NCBI RefSeq assembly: GCF_029227915.1
Contig: NC_079883.1
Location: forward strand, 8,990,001-9,054,000
Direction: 5' to 3'
Source of the DNA: Hydractinia symbiolongicarpus
Taxonomy: Eukaryota > Cnidaria > Hydrozoa > Anthoathecata > Hydractiniidae
DNA length: 64,000 nt
Shown here: positions 36,408 to 52,505 of the stretch, piece after piece
Layout of the letters: every line of letters begins with the position of its first letter
How positions within the stretch are numbered: position 1 is the stretch's first letter
Program-made: the position numbers and the translations under genes
The notes under the pieces: model-generated
Database searches by the model: none
The model's input: the letters and a program-made list of their open reading frames with translations, nothing else
What the model was told of the DNA's origin: nothing

Positions 36408-36480
36408 CGACCCTGCCAGGAGTCGAACCTGGAATCCCCTGATTCGTAGTCAGATGCCTTATCCATTGGGCCACAGGGCG
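36408..36480 (-). tRNA. trnR-ACG: tRNA-Arg(ACG), unit 6
   Basis: Same sequence and acceptor mismatch as unit 0. Confidence 0.85.
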
Positions 36481-37059
36481 ATGCTTATGACTTCGCCCCA
36501 TCGTTATTTTGGCTTGCGCATTCGTTTTACTTACGACAGAATTCTTCGTGTTTGTAGCCATGAAAGAAAGGGACTTCTGTGAGTGAATTTTTTTACTGTG
36601 GTCTAATAAAAAAGTCGAAACGCAGTGCCCAATATATGAATTGCTCCTAATAGCCGGAAACAGGCCGTGTCGATGATGTAGGCCGACATACGCAACGCAA
36701 ACCAAAGAACGCTTTATGAAAATCCTAACACGGGCGCGGAAGAAGCCCAAATTAACAGAGTAGATGTAATGCTGAAGACCTCAAACTCCAGCAGCTTCTC
36801 TTTCAGACTATTGCGTCGTGCTACAAATAAAAATTAACATGCTTTCGCATAGTCGCGGCTCCCAAAACGGACATTATACGATGTACAGAAACACACATTT
36901 CTGTTTTCGCGCCAAATCAATTCCCGGGAGTGGTACTTTTACGTCCGCATACTTCGCACCGTCTTAAATTATATCTCATTTACACGGTAATGTTTAGTAT
37001 ACTTCTACTGTGATAACAAGCATCGTTTATCGTTGGATTGTTGTAAGAAAACATTAAAA

Positions 37060-37611
37060 ATGAGTGAAGCAGCTTCTCCAAAGAAAATCGCACCCAAGAA
37101 GAAACCTGCTGCAAAGAAGACAGCTGATCACCCTAAATATGTGGACATGATCAAGGCTGCTATCGCTACCCTAAAGGAACGCGGTGGTTCATCTCGCCAA
37201 GCTATTACAAAATATATTCATGCAAATTACAAAGTTGCTGAAAACTCAGATCATCATCTGAAAATGGCTCTTAAACGAGGAGTAACATCAGGCGATTTGA
37301 TTCAAACTAAAGGCACTGGTGCTTCTGGATCATTCAAGCTAGGTCAGGTAAAAAAAGAAAAACCTAAGAAAAAGGCCGCAGCAAAAAAGCCAACGGCAAA
37401 GAAGCCTACTGCAAAGAAAAGTACACCAAAAAAGAAGCCAGCAAAGAAGAGCACGCCAAAGAAAGCAGCAAAGAAGCCTGCCACAAAGAAAGCCTCGGCT
37501 AAGAAACCAGCAGCTAAGAAACCCACAAAGAAGCCTGTTGCTAAAAAACCTGCAGCAAAGAAGGTCAAAAAGACTCCCAAAAAGGCAGCAAAGAAGACCG
37601 CAAAAAAATAA
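37060..37611 (+). CDS. H1: Linker histone H1, unit 6
   Basis: Protein identical to unit 0. Stem-loop 37644-37659. Confidence 0.97.
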   Translation: MSEAASPKKIAPKKKPAAKKTADHPKYVDMIKAAIATLKERGGSSRQAITKYIHANYKVAENSDHHLKMALKRGVTSGDLIQTKGTGASGSFKLGQVKKEKPKKKAAAKKPTAKKPTAKKSTPKKKPAKKSTPKKAAKKPATKKASAKKPAAKKPTKKPVAKKPAAKKVKKTPKKAAKKTAKK

Positions 37612-37972
37612 TTTGTGTGTATCTGGCTATTACATTAACAAACGGCTATTTTTATAGCCACACATTTACAAAAAAACATTATCTTGGTACAAAGTTAAAC
37701 TTGTTTAAGTCACTTAAACAGTTAAAAAAGAGTAATTTTAAGATTAGATTCCCTAAGTTTAAGTATTTTCGTTTTTAAATTTCTTATTTTCTTGCTTTTA
37801 CTTTTCTTGCCCTTCATATTTTTAACATTGTCAAACTTTATGTAGCATAAAATTTTTATGTAGCATAAAATTTAAACAGAAAGCAGAACAAAGTTTGATA
37901 TAAAAAGCTAGCCGTAATATTTTTTATGGATGTGTGGCTATAAAAATAGCCGTTTTTTGTTTGGTAAGATGC

Positions 37973-38386
<414 letters not shown>

Positions 38387-38864
38387 TTAAGAAGTCGATG
38401 TAGTACGGATACACAAGACGGTCTAAAATGCACTATCGCGCCAAAGTTTTATTTCTCATATTGATTGACAGCTAAGGTTCAAAACAAACCATTTGATTGG
38501 TGCTAAGAAAGTAATTTCTGATTGGCTGCATAATGACATTACGCTCATTACTTTAACATTTTTATAAAATCTGTGTTTTTTGGCTACGGGAAAACGGCTG
38601 TATCTTCTGATACACAAAAGCTTTTGACTTTTTTTTTTTTTAGTAAGTAGCAGAAGGTTTGGCGAATTCCAACGATGCCAAATTTATTGCCTTACTGAAA
38701 CATTAAGACCACGAATTTTTAAAAAAACTACAGTTTTACTTAAAAAAATGTACAAAATGTTCGGAACATTTTGTAATGACGCAACTCTATTGGTTAATTA
38801 GGGTGTTTCCACGAGCAGTAGGTAATTTTATGGCCTCTTTTTAAAGCTGTCTGAATTCTGTTAA

Positions 38865-39221
<357 letters not shown>

Positions 39222-39683
39222 GCGTTGTCATTGCTCAACAAAAACGGCTATTTTTATAGCCACAAATCTTTTAAAACATTACTTTGTGCACGCTTCCAAA
39301 TTACACAATGTGTAAAGTCTTGTCACAGTTACATTTATTGCTATACGATACTATGTCATATATGACACAAAAAAAATTTAGAAATACTTTGTAGGGTTAA
39401 TTTGCCTGGGAGTGTTTCCGTGAAAAGCTGGGTTAAGTTAAATGTAAGCAATAACATGGATCAATGTACTTGTCTTTTCTGCAAGTACAGCTAATAATAC
39501 GTATGAAAAGTGAAGCTAATCCACACACACACATGGGGAAGTATTTTAAATGTAGGCTAGTGTTCTTAAGCACATTATTTAGAAGTTTTATTAACTTCGG
39601 TTAACTTGTAGTGACGCCAAGTAAATGTTTTTTTAAAGATGTGTGGTCTTAAAAAAGACCGTTTGTGTTTGGTAGACGTTGGT

Positions 39684-40088
39684 TTACTTGCTGCTTGTGT
39701 ATTTTGTGACGGCTTTTGTTCCTTCACTGACTGCGTGTTTTGCAAGTTCTCCAGGCAAGAGAAGACGTACTGCGGTTTGAATTTCACGAGAAGAGATGGT
39801 CGACTTTTTGTTTTGAAGAGCCAAACGCGAAGCTTCGGAAGCAATGCGCTCAAAGATGTCGTTGACAAATGAGTTCATGATGCTCATAGCTTTGCTTGAA
39901 ACTCCGACATCTGGGTGAACTTGTTTCAAAACATTGTAGATGTAAATAGCATAACTTTCCTTTCTCTTTCTCTTGCGTTTCTTTTCACCAGTTCCACCAA
40001 TCTTTCCTCCTTTTTTGCCGGCTCTTTTTTCACCTTTCTTGGCTACTTTAGGTGCCTGTTTTCCTCCTTTAGCTGCTGCGTCAGACAT
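39684..40088 (-). CDS. H2B: Histone H2B, unit 6
   Basis: Majority protein (Ile70). Stem-loop 39645-39660. Confidence 0.99.
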   Translation of the reverse strand: MSDAAAKGGKQAPKVAKKGEKRAGKKGGKIGGTGEKKRKRKRKESYAIYIYNVLKQVHPDVGVSSKAMSIMNSFVNDIFERIASEASRLALQNKKSTISSREIQTAVRLLLPGELAKHAVSEGTKAVTKYTSSK

Positions 40089-40372
40089 GGTTAAAAATTT
40101 TTGCTACTTAACTTGTAAATAAGCATTAAACTGCAAGTCAAAACTTTTTGTTTATAAGTAAAAAAATCGGATCGAATTCGATCCGAAAACGCCGATACGC
40201 AATTTAATTGGTTAAAAAAAAAATCTTTTGTTTAATACTTAATTATGATTGGTTAAAAAAACATGATTTCGATCCTATTTTTATGATGAAAAAACGAGTA
40301 AAGTTTATTTCGTTAACACTTACGTTAAATATTCGTACGTTTTTGTATTAACTTACAAATCAAATCGCAGTT

Positions 40373-40753
40373 ATGTCTGGACGTGGAAAAGGTGGAAAAG
40401 CTAAGGCTAAAGCCAAGACAAGATCCTCAAGAGCTGGACTTCAATTTCCAGTCGGTAGAGTGCATAGATTCCTTCGTAGAGGGCACTATGCTAACCGAAT
40501 TGGATCTGGAGCACCAGTTTACTTAGCAGCCGTCTTGGAATATTTATCTGCTGAGATATTGGAGTTGGCTGGTAACGCAGCAAGAGACAACAAAAAAGCT
40601 AGGATTATTCCAAGACATTTACAATTGGCTGTTCGTAATGATGAAGAATTAAACAAACTTTTGAGCGGTGTAACCATTGCAGCTGGTGGTGTTTTGCCAA
40701 ACATTCAAGCTGTCTTACTCCCAAAGAAGAACGACAAAGGACAGAAGAAGTAA
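40373..40753 (+). CDS. H2A: Histone H2A, unit 7
   Basis: Majority protein. Stem-loop 40776-40791. Confidence 0.99.
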   Translation: MSGRGKGGKAKAKAKTRSSRAGLQFPVGRVHRFLRRGHYANRIGSGAPVYLAAVLEYLSAEILELAGNAARDNKKARIIPRHLQLAVRNDEELNKLLSGVTIAAGGVLPNIQAVLLPKKNDKGQKK

Positions 40754-40950
40754 ACCGCTACACTCAGAAAACAACGGCTATTTTTATAGCCACACATCTT
40801 TAAAAAAACATTGTTTTTTTCACAAAACTATAACCTTAAAGTCTAATAGATAATCCATGCATACGCCTTGTCCTAAGTAACTCAAAGAAATTAAATAAAA
40901 AAATTTGATCACAACGTCAAAATAAATTGCACGTATTTGCCCCTACTAAT

Positions 40951-41070
40951 GTCTACGGCCATACCACGATGAACACACCCGTTCTCGTCTGATCACGGAA
41001 GTTAAGCATCGTCGGGCCGGGATAGTACTTGGATGGGGGACCGCCTGGGAACTCCCGGTGTCGTAGGCTT
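40951..41070 (+). rRNA. 5S rRNA: 5S ribosomal RNA, unit 7
   Basis: Majority sequence. Confidence 0.97.
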
Positions 41071-41418
41071 TTCATTTTCATTTGTTGCCTTTTCATTTCA
41101 ATGGTGCTGTGATATATTTCTTGTTATAACAATTAAGGAACGTGGCGGTTGTTGAAAGTGTTTCCTATGACATTTTCCTACGACATTTTCAGGTGATAGT
41201 ACGAGAAAAAAGAGCTTTCAAATGCATACAAACTCGATCTATTGCCGATCATCCAATAACCCTGACGGAATGGCAAATAAAATAAAATTCCGCCGCCTTC
41301 CGAGGACTTATATCGCAATCACGTTTCGTAACAGCCAAGCGAGGTTTTACCTTAGCGTTTAAGTCACCACCGACATTTGGCCGCGCAACTTTTCTAAGCT
41401 CATTCATTTTGACTTAAG

Positions 41419-41584
41419 GAGGGGGCGAGCGCGGACGCAGGCCCCCACTACCAGAAATTGTACGGTCGAGTTACTGACGTTTGCAGTAATCGCAGAGGTC
41501 AGCCCAAGCGTAGTGCAATGCAAGAGCCTCACTCTGGAAGAAAACCCTCATTGATCAGTCTTTACTTCCCCGTCAGGTAAGTAT
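41419..41584 (-). ncRNA. U1: U1 snRNA, unit 7
   Basis: Majority sequence. Proximal element at 41634-41641. Confidence 0.96.
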
Positions 41585-41774
41585 GAGTTGGAACTGCACC
41601 GTAGCATGAGGGTACCCTTCAAAGTTTGTTAATGCTTGTGGCTTGAGTGTGTTATAAACTGCCGTGTCGCGGGGCATAGGCTGTATTCTCCCCCAGTGTA
41701 CGCGTTTTGTTCCCGCCGTAGACTATGCAGAGTGCCGTCGGAAAGAGGACTGCTATTATTCTTTTATTGCTTAT

Positions 41775-41961
41775 GTGGGCCGCCATCGGTAATAGTGCAA
41801 CACCAAGGCAACCCGTGGTCACGGCGTGAATGAATCCACCTCCATGACCCAAGGCCAAAAATCAGATTAATATACTGACCATTCAGAGAATGGCCTACCA
41901 GATATTAAACTGATAAGAACAGATACTACACTTGATCTTAGCCATTAGGCCGAGAAGCGAT
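41775..41961 (-). ncRNA. U2: U2 snRNA, unit 7
   Basis: Majority sequence. Proximal element at 42008-42015. Confidence 0.96.
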
Positions 41962-42283
41962 AAAGAACAAGCGTTGCCATGATAGGCATCGTCCACACAC
42001 CGTAACTGCTTGTGGAGCATGTCACGTTACTGTAAAGCTTACAACTGTCACCGCGTACGGATGGACGGCGACATAGTAAAAATCACGGCTGTTGATTTAG
42101 CCGTAGGATGGAGAGCGACTGTAGCGAGTGGATGGTAACTTACATGAATGCTAACAAAGGCGACGATACTAAGTGCGTGATATTACTTTCCAATATGACT
42201 GCGTACATTCCGTTTATCAACGCATTACGCCAGAACGTGCGCGCGCGTTACACAGTAGACCATGCAGCCGAAATGCGACAGTG

Positions 42284-42356
42284 CGACCCTGCCAGGAGTC
42301 GAACCTGGAATCCCCTGATTCGTAGTCAGATGCCTTATCCATTGGGCCACAGGGCG
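42284..42356 (-). tRNA. trnR-ACG: tRNA-Arg(ACG), unit 7
   Basis: Same sequence and acceptor mismatch as unit 0. Confidence 0.85.
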
Positions 42357-42935
42357 ATGCTTATGACTTCGCCCCATCGTTATTTTGGCTTGCGCATTCG
42401 TTTTACTTACGACAGAATTCTTCGTGTTTGTAGCCATGAAAGAAAGGGACTTCTGTGAGTGAATTTTTTTACTGTGGTCTAATAAAAAAGTCGAAACGCA
42501 GTGCCCAATATATGAATTGCTCCTAATAGCCGGAAACAGGCCGTGTCGATGATGTAGGCCGACATACGCAACGCAAACCAAAGAACGCTTTATGAAAATC
42601 CTAACACGGGCGCGGAAGAAGCCCAAATTAACAGAGTAGATGTAATGCTGAAGACCTCAAACTCCAGCAGCTTCTCTTTCAGACTATTGCGTCGTGCTAC
42701 AAATAAAAATTAACATGCTTTCGCATAGTCGCGGCTCCCAAAACGGACATTATACGATGTACAGAAACACACATTTCTGTTTTCGCGCCAAATCAATTCC
42801 CGGGAGTGGTACTTTTACGTCCGCATACTTCGCACCGTCTTAAATTATATCTTATTTACACGGTAATGTTTAGTATACTTCTACTGTGATAACAAGCATC
42901 GTTTATCGTTGGATTGTTGTAAGAAAACATTAAAA

Positions 42936-43487
42936 ATGAGTGAAGCAGCTTCTCCAAAGAAAATCGCACCCAAGAAGAAACCTGCTGCAAAGAAGACAGC
43001 TGATCACCCTAAATATGTGGACATGATCAAGGCTGCTATCGCTACCCTAAAGGAACGCGGTGGTTCATCTCGCCAAGCTATTACAAAATATATTCATGCA
43101 AATTACAAAGTTGCTGAAAACTCAGATCATCATCTGAAAATGGCTCTTAAACGAGGAGTAACATCAGGCGATTTGATTCAAACTAAAGGCACTGGTGCTT
43201 CTGGATCATTCAAGCTAGGTCAGGTAAAAAAAGAAAAACCTAAGAAAAAGGCCGCAGCAAAAAAGCCAACGGCAAAGAAGCCTACTGCAAAGAAAAGTAC
43301 ACCAAAAAAGAAGCCAGCAAAGAAGAGCACGCCAAAGAAAGCAGCAAAGAAGCCTGCCACAAAGAAAGCCTCGGCTAAGAAACCAGCAGCTAAGAAACCC
43401 ACAAAGAAGCCTGTTGCTAAAAAACCTGCAGCAAAGAAGGTCAAAAAGACTCCCAAAAAGGCAGCAAAGAAGACCGCAAAAAAATAA
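42936..43487 (+). CDS. H1: Linker histone H1, unit 7
   Basis: Protein identical to unit 0. The promoter has a private C to T at 42853, just downstream of the TATA-like element. Stem-loop 43520-43535. Confidence 0.97.
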   Translation: MSEAASPKKIAPKKKPAAKKTADHPKYVDMIKAAIATLKERGGSSRQAITKYIHANYKVAENSDHHLKMALKRGVTSGDLIQTKGTGASGSFKLGQVKKEKPKKKAAAKKPTAKKPTAKKSTPKKKPAKKSTPKKAAKKPATKKASAKKPAAKKPTKKPVAKKPAAKKVKKTPKKAAKKTAKK

Positions 43488-43848
43488 TTTGTGTGTATCT
43501 GGCTATTACATTAACAAACGGCTATTTTTATAGCCACACATTTACAAAAAAACATTATCTTGGTACAAAGTTAAACTTGTTTAAGTCACTTAAACAGTTA
43601 AAAAAGAGTAATTTTAAGATTAGATTCCCTAAGTTTAAGTATTTTCGTTTTTAAATTTCTTATTTTCTTGCTTTTACTTTTCTTGCCCTTCATATTTTTA
43701 ACATTGTCAAACTTTATGTAGCATAAAATTTTTATGTAGCATAAAATTTAAACAGAAAGCAGAACAAAGTTTGATATAAAAAGCTAGCCGTAATATTTTT
43801 TATGGATGTGTGGCTATAAAAATAGCCGTTTTTTGTTTGGTAAGATGC

Positions 43849-44262
<414 letters not shown>

Positions 44263-44740
44263 TTAAGAAGTCGATGTAGTACGAATACACAAGACGGTCT
44301 AAAATGCACTATCGCGCCAAAGTTTTATTTCTCATATTGATTGACAGCTAAGGTTCAAAACAAACCATTTGATTGGTGCTAAGAAAGTAATTTCTGATTG
44401 GCTGCATAATGACATTACGCTCATTACTTTAACATTTTTATAAAATCTGTGTTTTTTGGCTACGGGAAAACGGCTGTATCTTCTGATACACAAAAGCTTT
44501 TGACTTTTTTTTTTTTTAGTAAGTAGCAGAAGGTTTGGCGAATTCCAACGATGCCAAATTTATTGCCTTACTGAAACATTAAGACCACGAATTTTTAAAA
44601 AAACTACAGTTTTACTTAAAAAAATGTACAAAATGTTCGGAACATTTTGTAATGACGCAACTCTATTGGTTAATTAGGGTGTTTCCACGAGCAGTAGGTA
44701 ATTTTATGGCCTCTTTTTAAAGCTGTCTGAATTCTGTTAA

Positions 44741-45097
<357 letters not shown>

Positions 45098-45559
45098 GCG
45101 TTGTCATTGCTCAACAAAAACGGCTATTTTTATAGCCACAAATCTTTTAAAACATTACTTTGTGCACGCTTCCAAATTACACAATGTGTAAAGTCTTGTC
45201 ACAGTTACATTTATTGCTATACGATACTATGTCATATATGACACAAAAAAAATTTAGAAATACTTTGTAGGGTTAATTTGCCTGGGAGTGTTTCCGTGAA
45301 AAGCTGGGTTAAGTTAAATGTAAGCAATAACATGGATCAATGTACTTGTCTTTTCTGCAAGTACAGCTAATAATACGTATGAAAAGTGAAGCTAATCCAC
45401 ACACACACATGGGGAAGTATTTTAAATGTAGGCTAGTGTTCTTAAGCACATTATTTAGAAGTTTTATTAACTTCGGTTAACTTGTAGTGACGCCAAGTAA
45501 ATGTTTTTTTAAAGATGTGTGGTCTTAAAAAAGACCGTTTGTGTTTGGTAGACGTTGGT

Positions 45560-45964
45560 TTACTTGCTGCTTGTGTATTTTGTGACGGCTTTTGTTCCTT
45601 CACTGACTGCGTGTTTTGCAAGTTCTCCAGGCAAGAGAAGACGTACTGCGGTTTGAATTTCACGAGAAGAGATGGTCGACTTTTTGTTTTGAAGAGCCAA
45701 ACGCGAAGCTTCGGAAGCAATGCGCTCAAAGATGTCGTTGACAAATGAGTTCATGATGCTCATAGCTTTGCTTGAAACTCCGACATCTGGGTGAACTTGT
45801 TTCAAAACATTGTAGATGTAAATAGCATAACTTTCCTTTCTCTTTCTCTTGCGTTTCTTTTCACCAGTTCCACCAATCTTTCCTCCTTTTTTGCCGGCTC
45901 TTTTTTCACCTTTCTTGGCTACTTTAGGTGCCTGTTTTCCTCCTTTAGCTGCTGCGTCAGACAT
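45560..45964 (-). CDS. H2B: Histone H2B, unit 7
   Basis: Majority protein. Stem-loop 45521-45536. Confidence 0.99.
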   Translation of the reverse strand: MSDAAAKGGKQAPKVAKKGEKRAGKKGGKIGGTGEKKRKRKRKESYAIYIYNVLKQVHPDVGVSSKAMSIMNSFVNDIFERIASEASRLALQNKKSTISSREIQTAVRLLLPGELAKHAVSEGTKAVTKYTSSK

Positions 45965-46248
45965 GGTTAAAAATTTTTGCTACTTAACTTGTAAATAAGC
46001 ATTAAACTGCAAGTCAAAACTTTTTGTTTATAAGTAAAAAAATCGGATCGAATTCGATCCGAAAACGCCGATACGCAATTTAATTGGTTAAAAAAAAAAT
46101 CTTTTGTTTAATACTTAATTATGATTGGTTAAAAAAACATGATTTCGATCCTATTTTTATGATGAAAAAACGAGTAAAGTTTATTTCGTTAACACTTACG
46201 TTAAATATTCGTACGTTTTTGTATTAACTTACAAATCAAATCGCAGTT

Positions 46249-46629
46249 ATGTCTGGACGTGGAAAAGGTGGAAAAGCTAAGGCTAAAGCCAAGACAAGAT
46301 CCTCAAGAGCTGGACTTCAATTTCCAGTCGGTAGAGTGCATAGATTCCTTCGTAGAGGGCACTATGCTAACCGAATTGGATCTGGAGCACCAGTTTACTT
46401 AGCAGCCGTCTTGGAATATTTATCTGCTGAGATATTGGAGTTGGCTGGTAACGCAGCAAGAGACAACAAAAAAGCTAGGATTATTCCAAGACATTTACAA
46501 TTGGCTGTTCGTAATGATGAAGAATTAAACAAACTTTTGAGCGGTGTAACCATTGCAGCTGGTGGTGTTTTGCCAAACATTCAAGCTGTCTTACTCCCAA
46601 AGAAGAACGACAAAGGACAGAAGAAGTAA
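46249..46629 (+). CDS. H2A: Histone H2A, unit 8
   Basis: Majority protein. Stem-loop 46652-46667. Confidence 0.99.
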   Translation: MSGRGKGGKAKAKAKTRSSRAGLQFPVGRVHRFLRRGHYANRIGSGAPVYLAAVLEYLSAEILELAGNAARDNKKARIIPRHLQLAVRNDEELNKLLSGVTIAAGGVLPNIQAVLLPKKNDKGQKK

Positions 46630-46826
46630 ACCGCTACACTCAGAAAACAACGGCTATTTTTATAGCCACACATCTTTAAAAAAACATTGTTTTTTTCACA
46701 AAACTATAACCTTAAAGTCTAATAGATAATCCATGCATACGCCTTGTCCTAAGTAACTCAAAGAAATTAAATAAAAAAATTTGATCACAACGTCAAAATA
46801 AATTGCACGTATTTGCCCCTACTAAT

Positions 46827-46946
46827 GTCTACGGCCATACCACGATGAACACACCCGTTCTCGTCTGATCACGGAAGTTAAGCATCGTCGGGCCGGGATA
46901 GTACTTGGATGGGGGACCGCCTGGGAACTCCCGGTGTCGTAGGCTT
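46827..46946 (+). rRNA. 5S rRNA: 5S ribosomal RNA, unit 8
   Basis: Majority sequence. Confidence 0.97.
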
Positions 46947-47294
46947 TTCATTTTCATTTGTTGCCTTTTCATTTCAATGGTGCTGTGATATATTTCTTGT
47001 TATAACAATTAAGGAACGTGGCGGTTGTTGAAAGTGTTTCCTATGACATTTTCCTACGACATTTTCAGGTGATAGTACGAGAAAAAAGAGCTTTCAAATG
47101 CATACAAACTCGATCTATTGCCGATCATCCAATAACCCTGACGGAATGGCAAATAAAATAAAATTCCGCCGCCTTCCGAGGACTTATATCGCAATCACGT
47201 TTCGTAACAGCCAAGCGAGGTTTTACCTTAGCGTTTAAGTCACCACCGACATTTGGCCGCGCAACTTTTCTAAGCTCATTCATTTTGACTTAAG

Positions 47295-47460
47295 GAGGGG
47301 GCGAGCGCGGACGCAGGCCCCCACTACCAGAAATTGTACGGTCGAGTTACTGACGTTTGCAGTAATCGCAGAGGTCAGCCCAAGCGTAGTGCAATGCAAG
47401 AGCCTCACTCTGGAAGAAAACCCTCATTGATCAGTCTTTACTTCCCCGTCAGGTAAGTAT
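47295..47460 (-). ncRNA. U1: U1 snRNA, unit 8
   Basis: Majority sequence. Proximal element at 47510-47517. Confidence 0.96.
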
Positions 47461-47650
47461 GAGTTGGAACTGCACCGTAGCATGAGGGTACCCTTCAAAG
47501 TTTGTTAATGCTTGTGGCTTGAGTGTGTTATAAACTGCCGTGTCGCGGGGCATAGGCTGTATTCTCCCCCAGTGTACGCGTTTTGTTCCCGCCGTAGACT
47601 ATGCAGAGTGCCGTCGGAAAGAGGACTGCTATTATTCTTTTATTGCTTAT

Positions 47651-47837
47651 GTGGGCCGCCATCGGTAATAGTGCAACACCAAGGCAACCCGTGGTCACGG
47701 CGTGAATGAATCCACCTCCATGACCCAAGGCCAAAAATCAGATTAATATACTGACCATTCAGAGAATGGCCTACCAGATATTAAACTGATAAGAACAGAT
47801 ACTACACTTGATCTTAGCCATTAGGCTGAGAAGCGAT
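47651..47837 (-). ncRNA. U2: U2 snRNA, unit 8, G11A variant
   Basis: T on the + strand at 47827 makes RNA nt 11 A in place of G. In stem I this would turn a G-U wobble into an A-U pair, so the stem is kept; pairing with U6 in helix II could be affected. Proximal element at 47884-47891. Confidence 0.95.
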
Positions 47838-48159
47838 AAAGAACAAGCGTTGCCATGATAGGCATCGTCCACACACCGTAACTGCTTGTGGAGCATGTCA
47901 CGTTACTGTAAAGCTTACAACTGTCACCGCGTACGGATGGACGGCGACATAGTAAAAATCACGGCTGTTGATTTAGCCGTAGGATGGAGAGCGACTGTAG
48001 CGAGTGGATGGTAACTTACATGAATGCTAACAAAGGCGACGATACTAAGTGCGTGATATTACTTTCCAATATGACTGCGTACATTCCGTTTATCAACGCA
48101 TTACGCCAGAACGTGCGCGCGCGTTACACAGTAGACCATGCAGCCGAAATGCGACAGTG

Positions 48160-48232
48160 CGACCCTGCCAGGAGTCGAACCTGGAATCCCCTGATTCGTA
48201 GTCAGATGCCTTATCCATTGGGCCACAGGGCG
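48160..48232 (-). tRNA. trnR-ACG: tRNA-Arg(ACG), unit 8
   Basis: Same sequence and acceptor mismatch as unit 0. Confidence 0.85.
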
Positions 48233-48811
48233 ATGCTTATGACTTCGCCCCATCGTTATTTTGGCTTGCGCATTCGTTTTACTTACGACAGAATTCTTCG
48301 TGTTTGTAGCCATGAAAGAAAGGGACTTCTGTGAGTGAATTTTTTTACTGTGGTCTAATAAAAAAGTCGAAACGCAGTGCCCAATATATGAATTGCTCCT
48401 AATAGCCGGAAACAGGCCGTGTCGATGATGTAGGCCGACATACGCAACGCAAACCAAAGAACGCTTTATGAAAATCCTAACACGGGCGCGGAAGAAGCCC
48501 AAATTAACAGAGTAGATGTAATGCTGAAGACCTCAAACTCCAGCAGCTTCTCTTTCAGACTATTGCGTCGTGCTACAAATAAAAATTAACATGCTTTCGC
48601 ATAGTCGCGGCTCCCAAAACGGACATTATACGATGTACAGAAACACACATTTCTGTTTTCGCGCCAAATCAATTCCCGGGAGTGGTACTTTTACGTCCGC
48701 ATACTTCGCACCGTCTTAAATTATATCTCATTTACACGGTAATGTTTAGTATACTTCTACTGTGATAACAAGCATCGTTTATCGTTGGATTGTTGTAAGA
48801 AAACATTAAAA

Positions 48812-49363
48812 ATGAGTGAAGCAGCTTCTCCAAAGAAAATCGCACCCAAGAAGAAACCTGCTGCAAAGAAGACAGCTGATCACCCTAAATATGTGGACAT
48901 GATCAAGGCTGCTATCGCTACCCTAAAGGAACGCGGTGGTTCATCTCGCCAAGCTATTACAAAATATATTCATGCAAATTACAAAGTTGCTGAAAACTCA
49001 GATCATCATCTGAAAATGGCTCTTAAACGAGGAGTAACATCAGGCGATTTGATTCAAACTAAAGGCACTGGTGCTTCTGGATCATTCAAGCTAGGTCAGG
49101 TAAAAAAAGAAAAACCTAAGAAAAAGGCCGCAGCAAAAAAGCCAACGGCAAAGAAGCCTACTGCAAAGAAAAGTACACCAAAAAAGAAGCCAGCAAAGAA
49201 GAGCACGCCAAAGAAAGCAGCAAAGAAGCCTGCCACAAAGAAAGCCTCGGCTAAGAAACCAGCAGCTAAGAAACCCACAAAGAAGCCTGTTGCTAAAAAA
49301 CCTGCAGCAAAGAAGGTCAAAAAGACTCCCAAAAAGGCAGCAAAGAAGACCGCAAAAAAATAA
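48812..49363 (+). CDS. H1: Linker histone H1, unit 8
   Basis: Protein identical to unit 0. Stem-loop 49396-49411. Confidence 0.97.
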   Translation: MSEAASPKKIAPKKKPAAKKTADHPKYVDMIKAAIATLKERGGSSRQAITKYIHANYKVAENSDHHLKMALKRGVTSGDLIQTKGTGASGSFKLGQVKKEKPKKKAAAKKPTAKKPTAKKSTPKKKPAKKSTPKKAAKKPATKKASAKKPAAKKPTKKPVAKKPAAKKVKKTPKKAAKKTAKK

Positions 49364-49724
49364 TTTGTGTGTATCTGGCTATTACATTAACAAACGGCTA
49401 TTTTTATAGCCACACATTTACAAAAAAACATTATCTTGGTACAAAGTTAAACTTGTTTAAGTCACTTAAACAGTTAAAAAAGAGTAATTTTAAGATTAGA
49501 TTCCCTAAGTTTAAGTATTTTCGTTTTTAAATTTCTTATTTTCTTGCTTTTACTTTTCTTGCCCTTCATATTTTTAACATTGTCAAACTTTATGTAGCAT
49601 AAAATTTTTATGTAGCATAAAATTTAAACAGAAAGCAGAACAAAGTTTGATATAAAAAGCTAGCCGTAATATTTTTTATGGATGTGTGGCTATAAAAATA
49701 GCCGTTTTTTGTTTGGTAAGATGC

Positions 49725-50138
<414 letters not shown>

Positions 50139-50616
50139 TTAAGAAGTCGATGTAGTACGGATACACAAGACGGTCTAAAATGCACTATCGCGCCAAAGTT
50201 TTATTTCTCATATTGATTGACAGCTAAGGTTCAAAACAAACCATTTGATTGGTGCTAAGAAAGTAATTTCTGATTGGCTGCATAATGACATTACGCTCAT
50301 TACTTTAACATTTTTATAAAATCTGTGTTTTTTGGCTACGGGAAAACGGCTGTATCTTCTGATACACAAAAGCTTTTGACTTTTTTTTTTTTTAGTAAGT
50401 AGCAGAAGGTTTGGCGAATTCCAACGATGCCAAATTTATTGCCTTACTGAAACATTAAGACCACGAATTTTTAAAAAAACTACAGTTTTACTTAAAAAAA
50501 TGTACAAAATGTTCGGAACATTTTGTAATGACGCAACTCTATTGGTTAATTAGGGTGTTTCCACGAGCAGTAGGTAATTTTATGGCCTCTTTTTAAAGCT
50601 GTCTGAATTCTGTTAA

Positions 50617-50973
<357 letters not shown>

Positions 50974-51435
50974 GCGTTGTCATTGCTCAACAAAAACGGC
51001 TATTTTTATAGCCACAAATCTTTTAAAACATTACTTTGTGCACGCTTCCAAATTACACAATGTGTAAAGTCTTGTCACAGTTACATTTATTGCTATACGA
51101 TACTATGTCATATATGACACAAAAAAAATTTAGAAATACTTTGTAGGGTTAATTTGCCTGGGAGTGTTTCCGTGAAAAGCTGGGTTAAGTTAAATGTAAG
51201 CAATAACATGGATCAATGTACTTGTCTTTTCTGCAAGTACAGCTAATAATACGTATGAAAAGTGAAGCTAATCCACACACACACATGGGGAAGTATTTTA
51301 AATGTAGGCTAGTGTTCTTAAGCACATTATTTAGAAGTTTTATTAACTTCGGTTAACTTGTAGTGACGCCAAGTAAATGTTTTTTTAAAGATGTGTGGTC
51401 TTAAAAAAGACCGTTTGTGTTTGGTAGACGTTGGT

Positions 51436-51840
51436 TTACTTGCTGCTTGTGTATTTTGTGACGGCTTTTGTTCCTTCACTGACTGCGTGTTTTGCAAGTT
51501 CTCCAGGCAAGAGAAGACGTACTGCGGTTTGAATTTCACGAGAAGAGATGGTCGACTTTTTGTTTTGAAGAGCCAAACGCGAAGCTTCGGAAGCAATGCG
51601 CTCAAAGATGTCGTTGACAAATGAGTTCATGATGCTCATAGCTTTGCTTGAAACTCCGACATCTGGGTGAACTTGTTTCAAAACATTGTAGATGTAAATA
51701 GCATAACTTTCCTTTCTCTTTCTCTTGCGTTTCTTTTCACCAGTTCCACCAATCTTTCCTCCTTTTTTGCCGGCTCTTTTTTCACCTTTCTTGGCTACTT
51801 TAGGTGCCTGTTTTCCTCCTTTAGCTGCTGCGTCAGACAT
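51436..51840 (-). CDS. H2B: Histone H2B, unit 8
   Basis: Majority protein. Stem-loop 51397-51412. Confidence 0.99.
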   Translation of the reverse strand: MSDAAAKGGKQAPKVAKKGEKRAGKKGGKIGGTGEKKRKRKRKESYAIYIYNVLKQVHPDVGVSSKAMSIMNSFVNDIFERIASEASRLALQNKKSTISSREIQTAVRLLLPGELAKHAVSEGTKAVTKYTSSK

Positions 51841-52124
51841 GGTTAAAAATTTTTGCTACTTAACTTGTAAATAAGCATTAAACTGCAAGTCAAAACTTTT
51901 TGTTTATAAGTAAAAAAATCGGATCGAATTCGATCCGAAAACGCCGATACGCAATTTAATTGGTTAAAAAAAAAATCTTTTGTTTAATACTTAATTATGA
52001 TTGGTTAAAAAAACATGATTTCGATCCTATTTTTATGATGAAAAAACGAGTAAAGTTTATTTCGTTAACACTTACGTTAAATATTCGTACGTTTTTGTAT
52101 TAACTTACAAATCAAATCGCAGTT

Positions 52125-52505
52125 ATGTCTGGACGTGGAAAAGGTGGAAAAGCTAAGGCTAAAGCCAAGACAAGATCCTCAAGAGCTGGACTTCAATTTC
52201 CAGTCGGTAGAGTGCATAGATTCCTTCGTAGAGGGCACTATGCTAACCGAATTGGATCTGGAGCACCAGTTTACTTAGCAGCCGTCTTGGAATATTTATC
52301 TGCTGAGATATTGGAGTTGGCTGGTAACGCAGCAAGAGACAACAAAAAAGCTAGGATTATTCCAAGACATTTACAATTGGCTGTTCGTAATGATGAAGAA
52401 TTAAACAAACTTTTGAGCGGTGTAACCATTGCAGCTGGTGGTGTTTTGCCAAACATTCAAGCTGTCTTACTCCCAAAGAAGAACGACAAAGGACAGAAGA
52501 AGTAA
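52125..52505 (+). CDS. H2A: Histone H2A, unit 9
   Basis: Majority protein. Stem-loop 52528-52543. Confidence 0.99.
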   Translation: MSGRGKGGKAKAKAKTRSSRAGLQFPVGRVHRFLRRGHYANRIGSGAPVYLAAVLEYLSAEILELAGNAARDNKKARIIPRHLQLAVRNDEELNKLLSGVTIAAGGVLPNIQAVLLPKKNDKGQKK

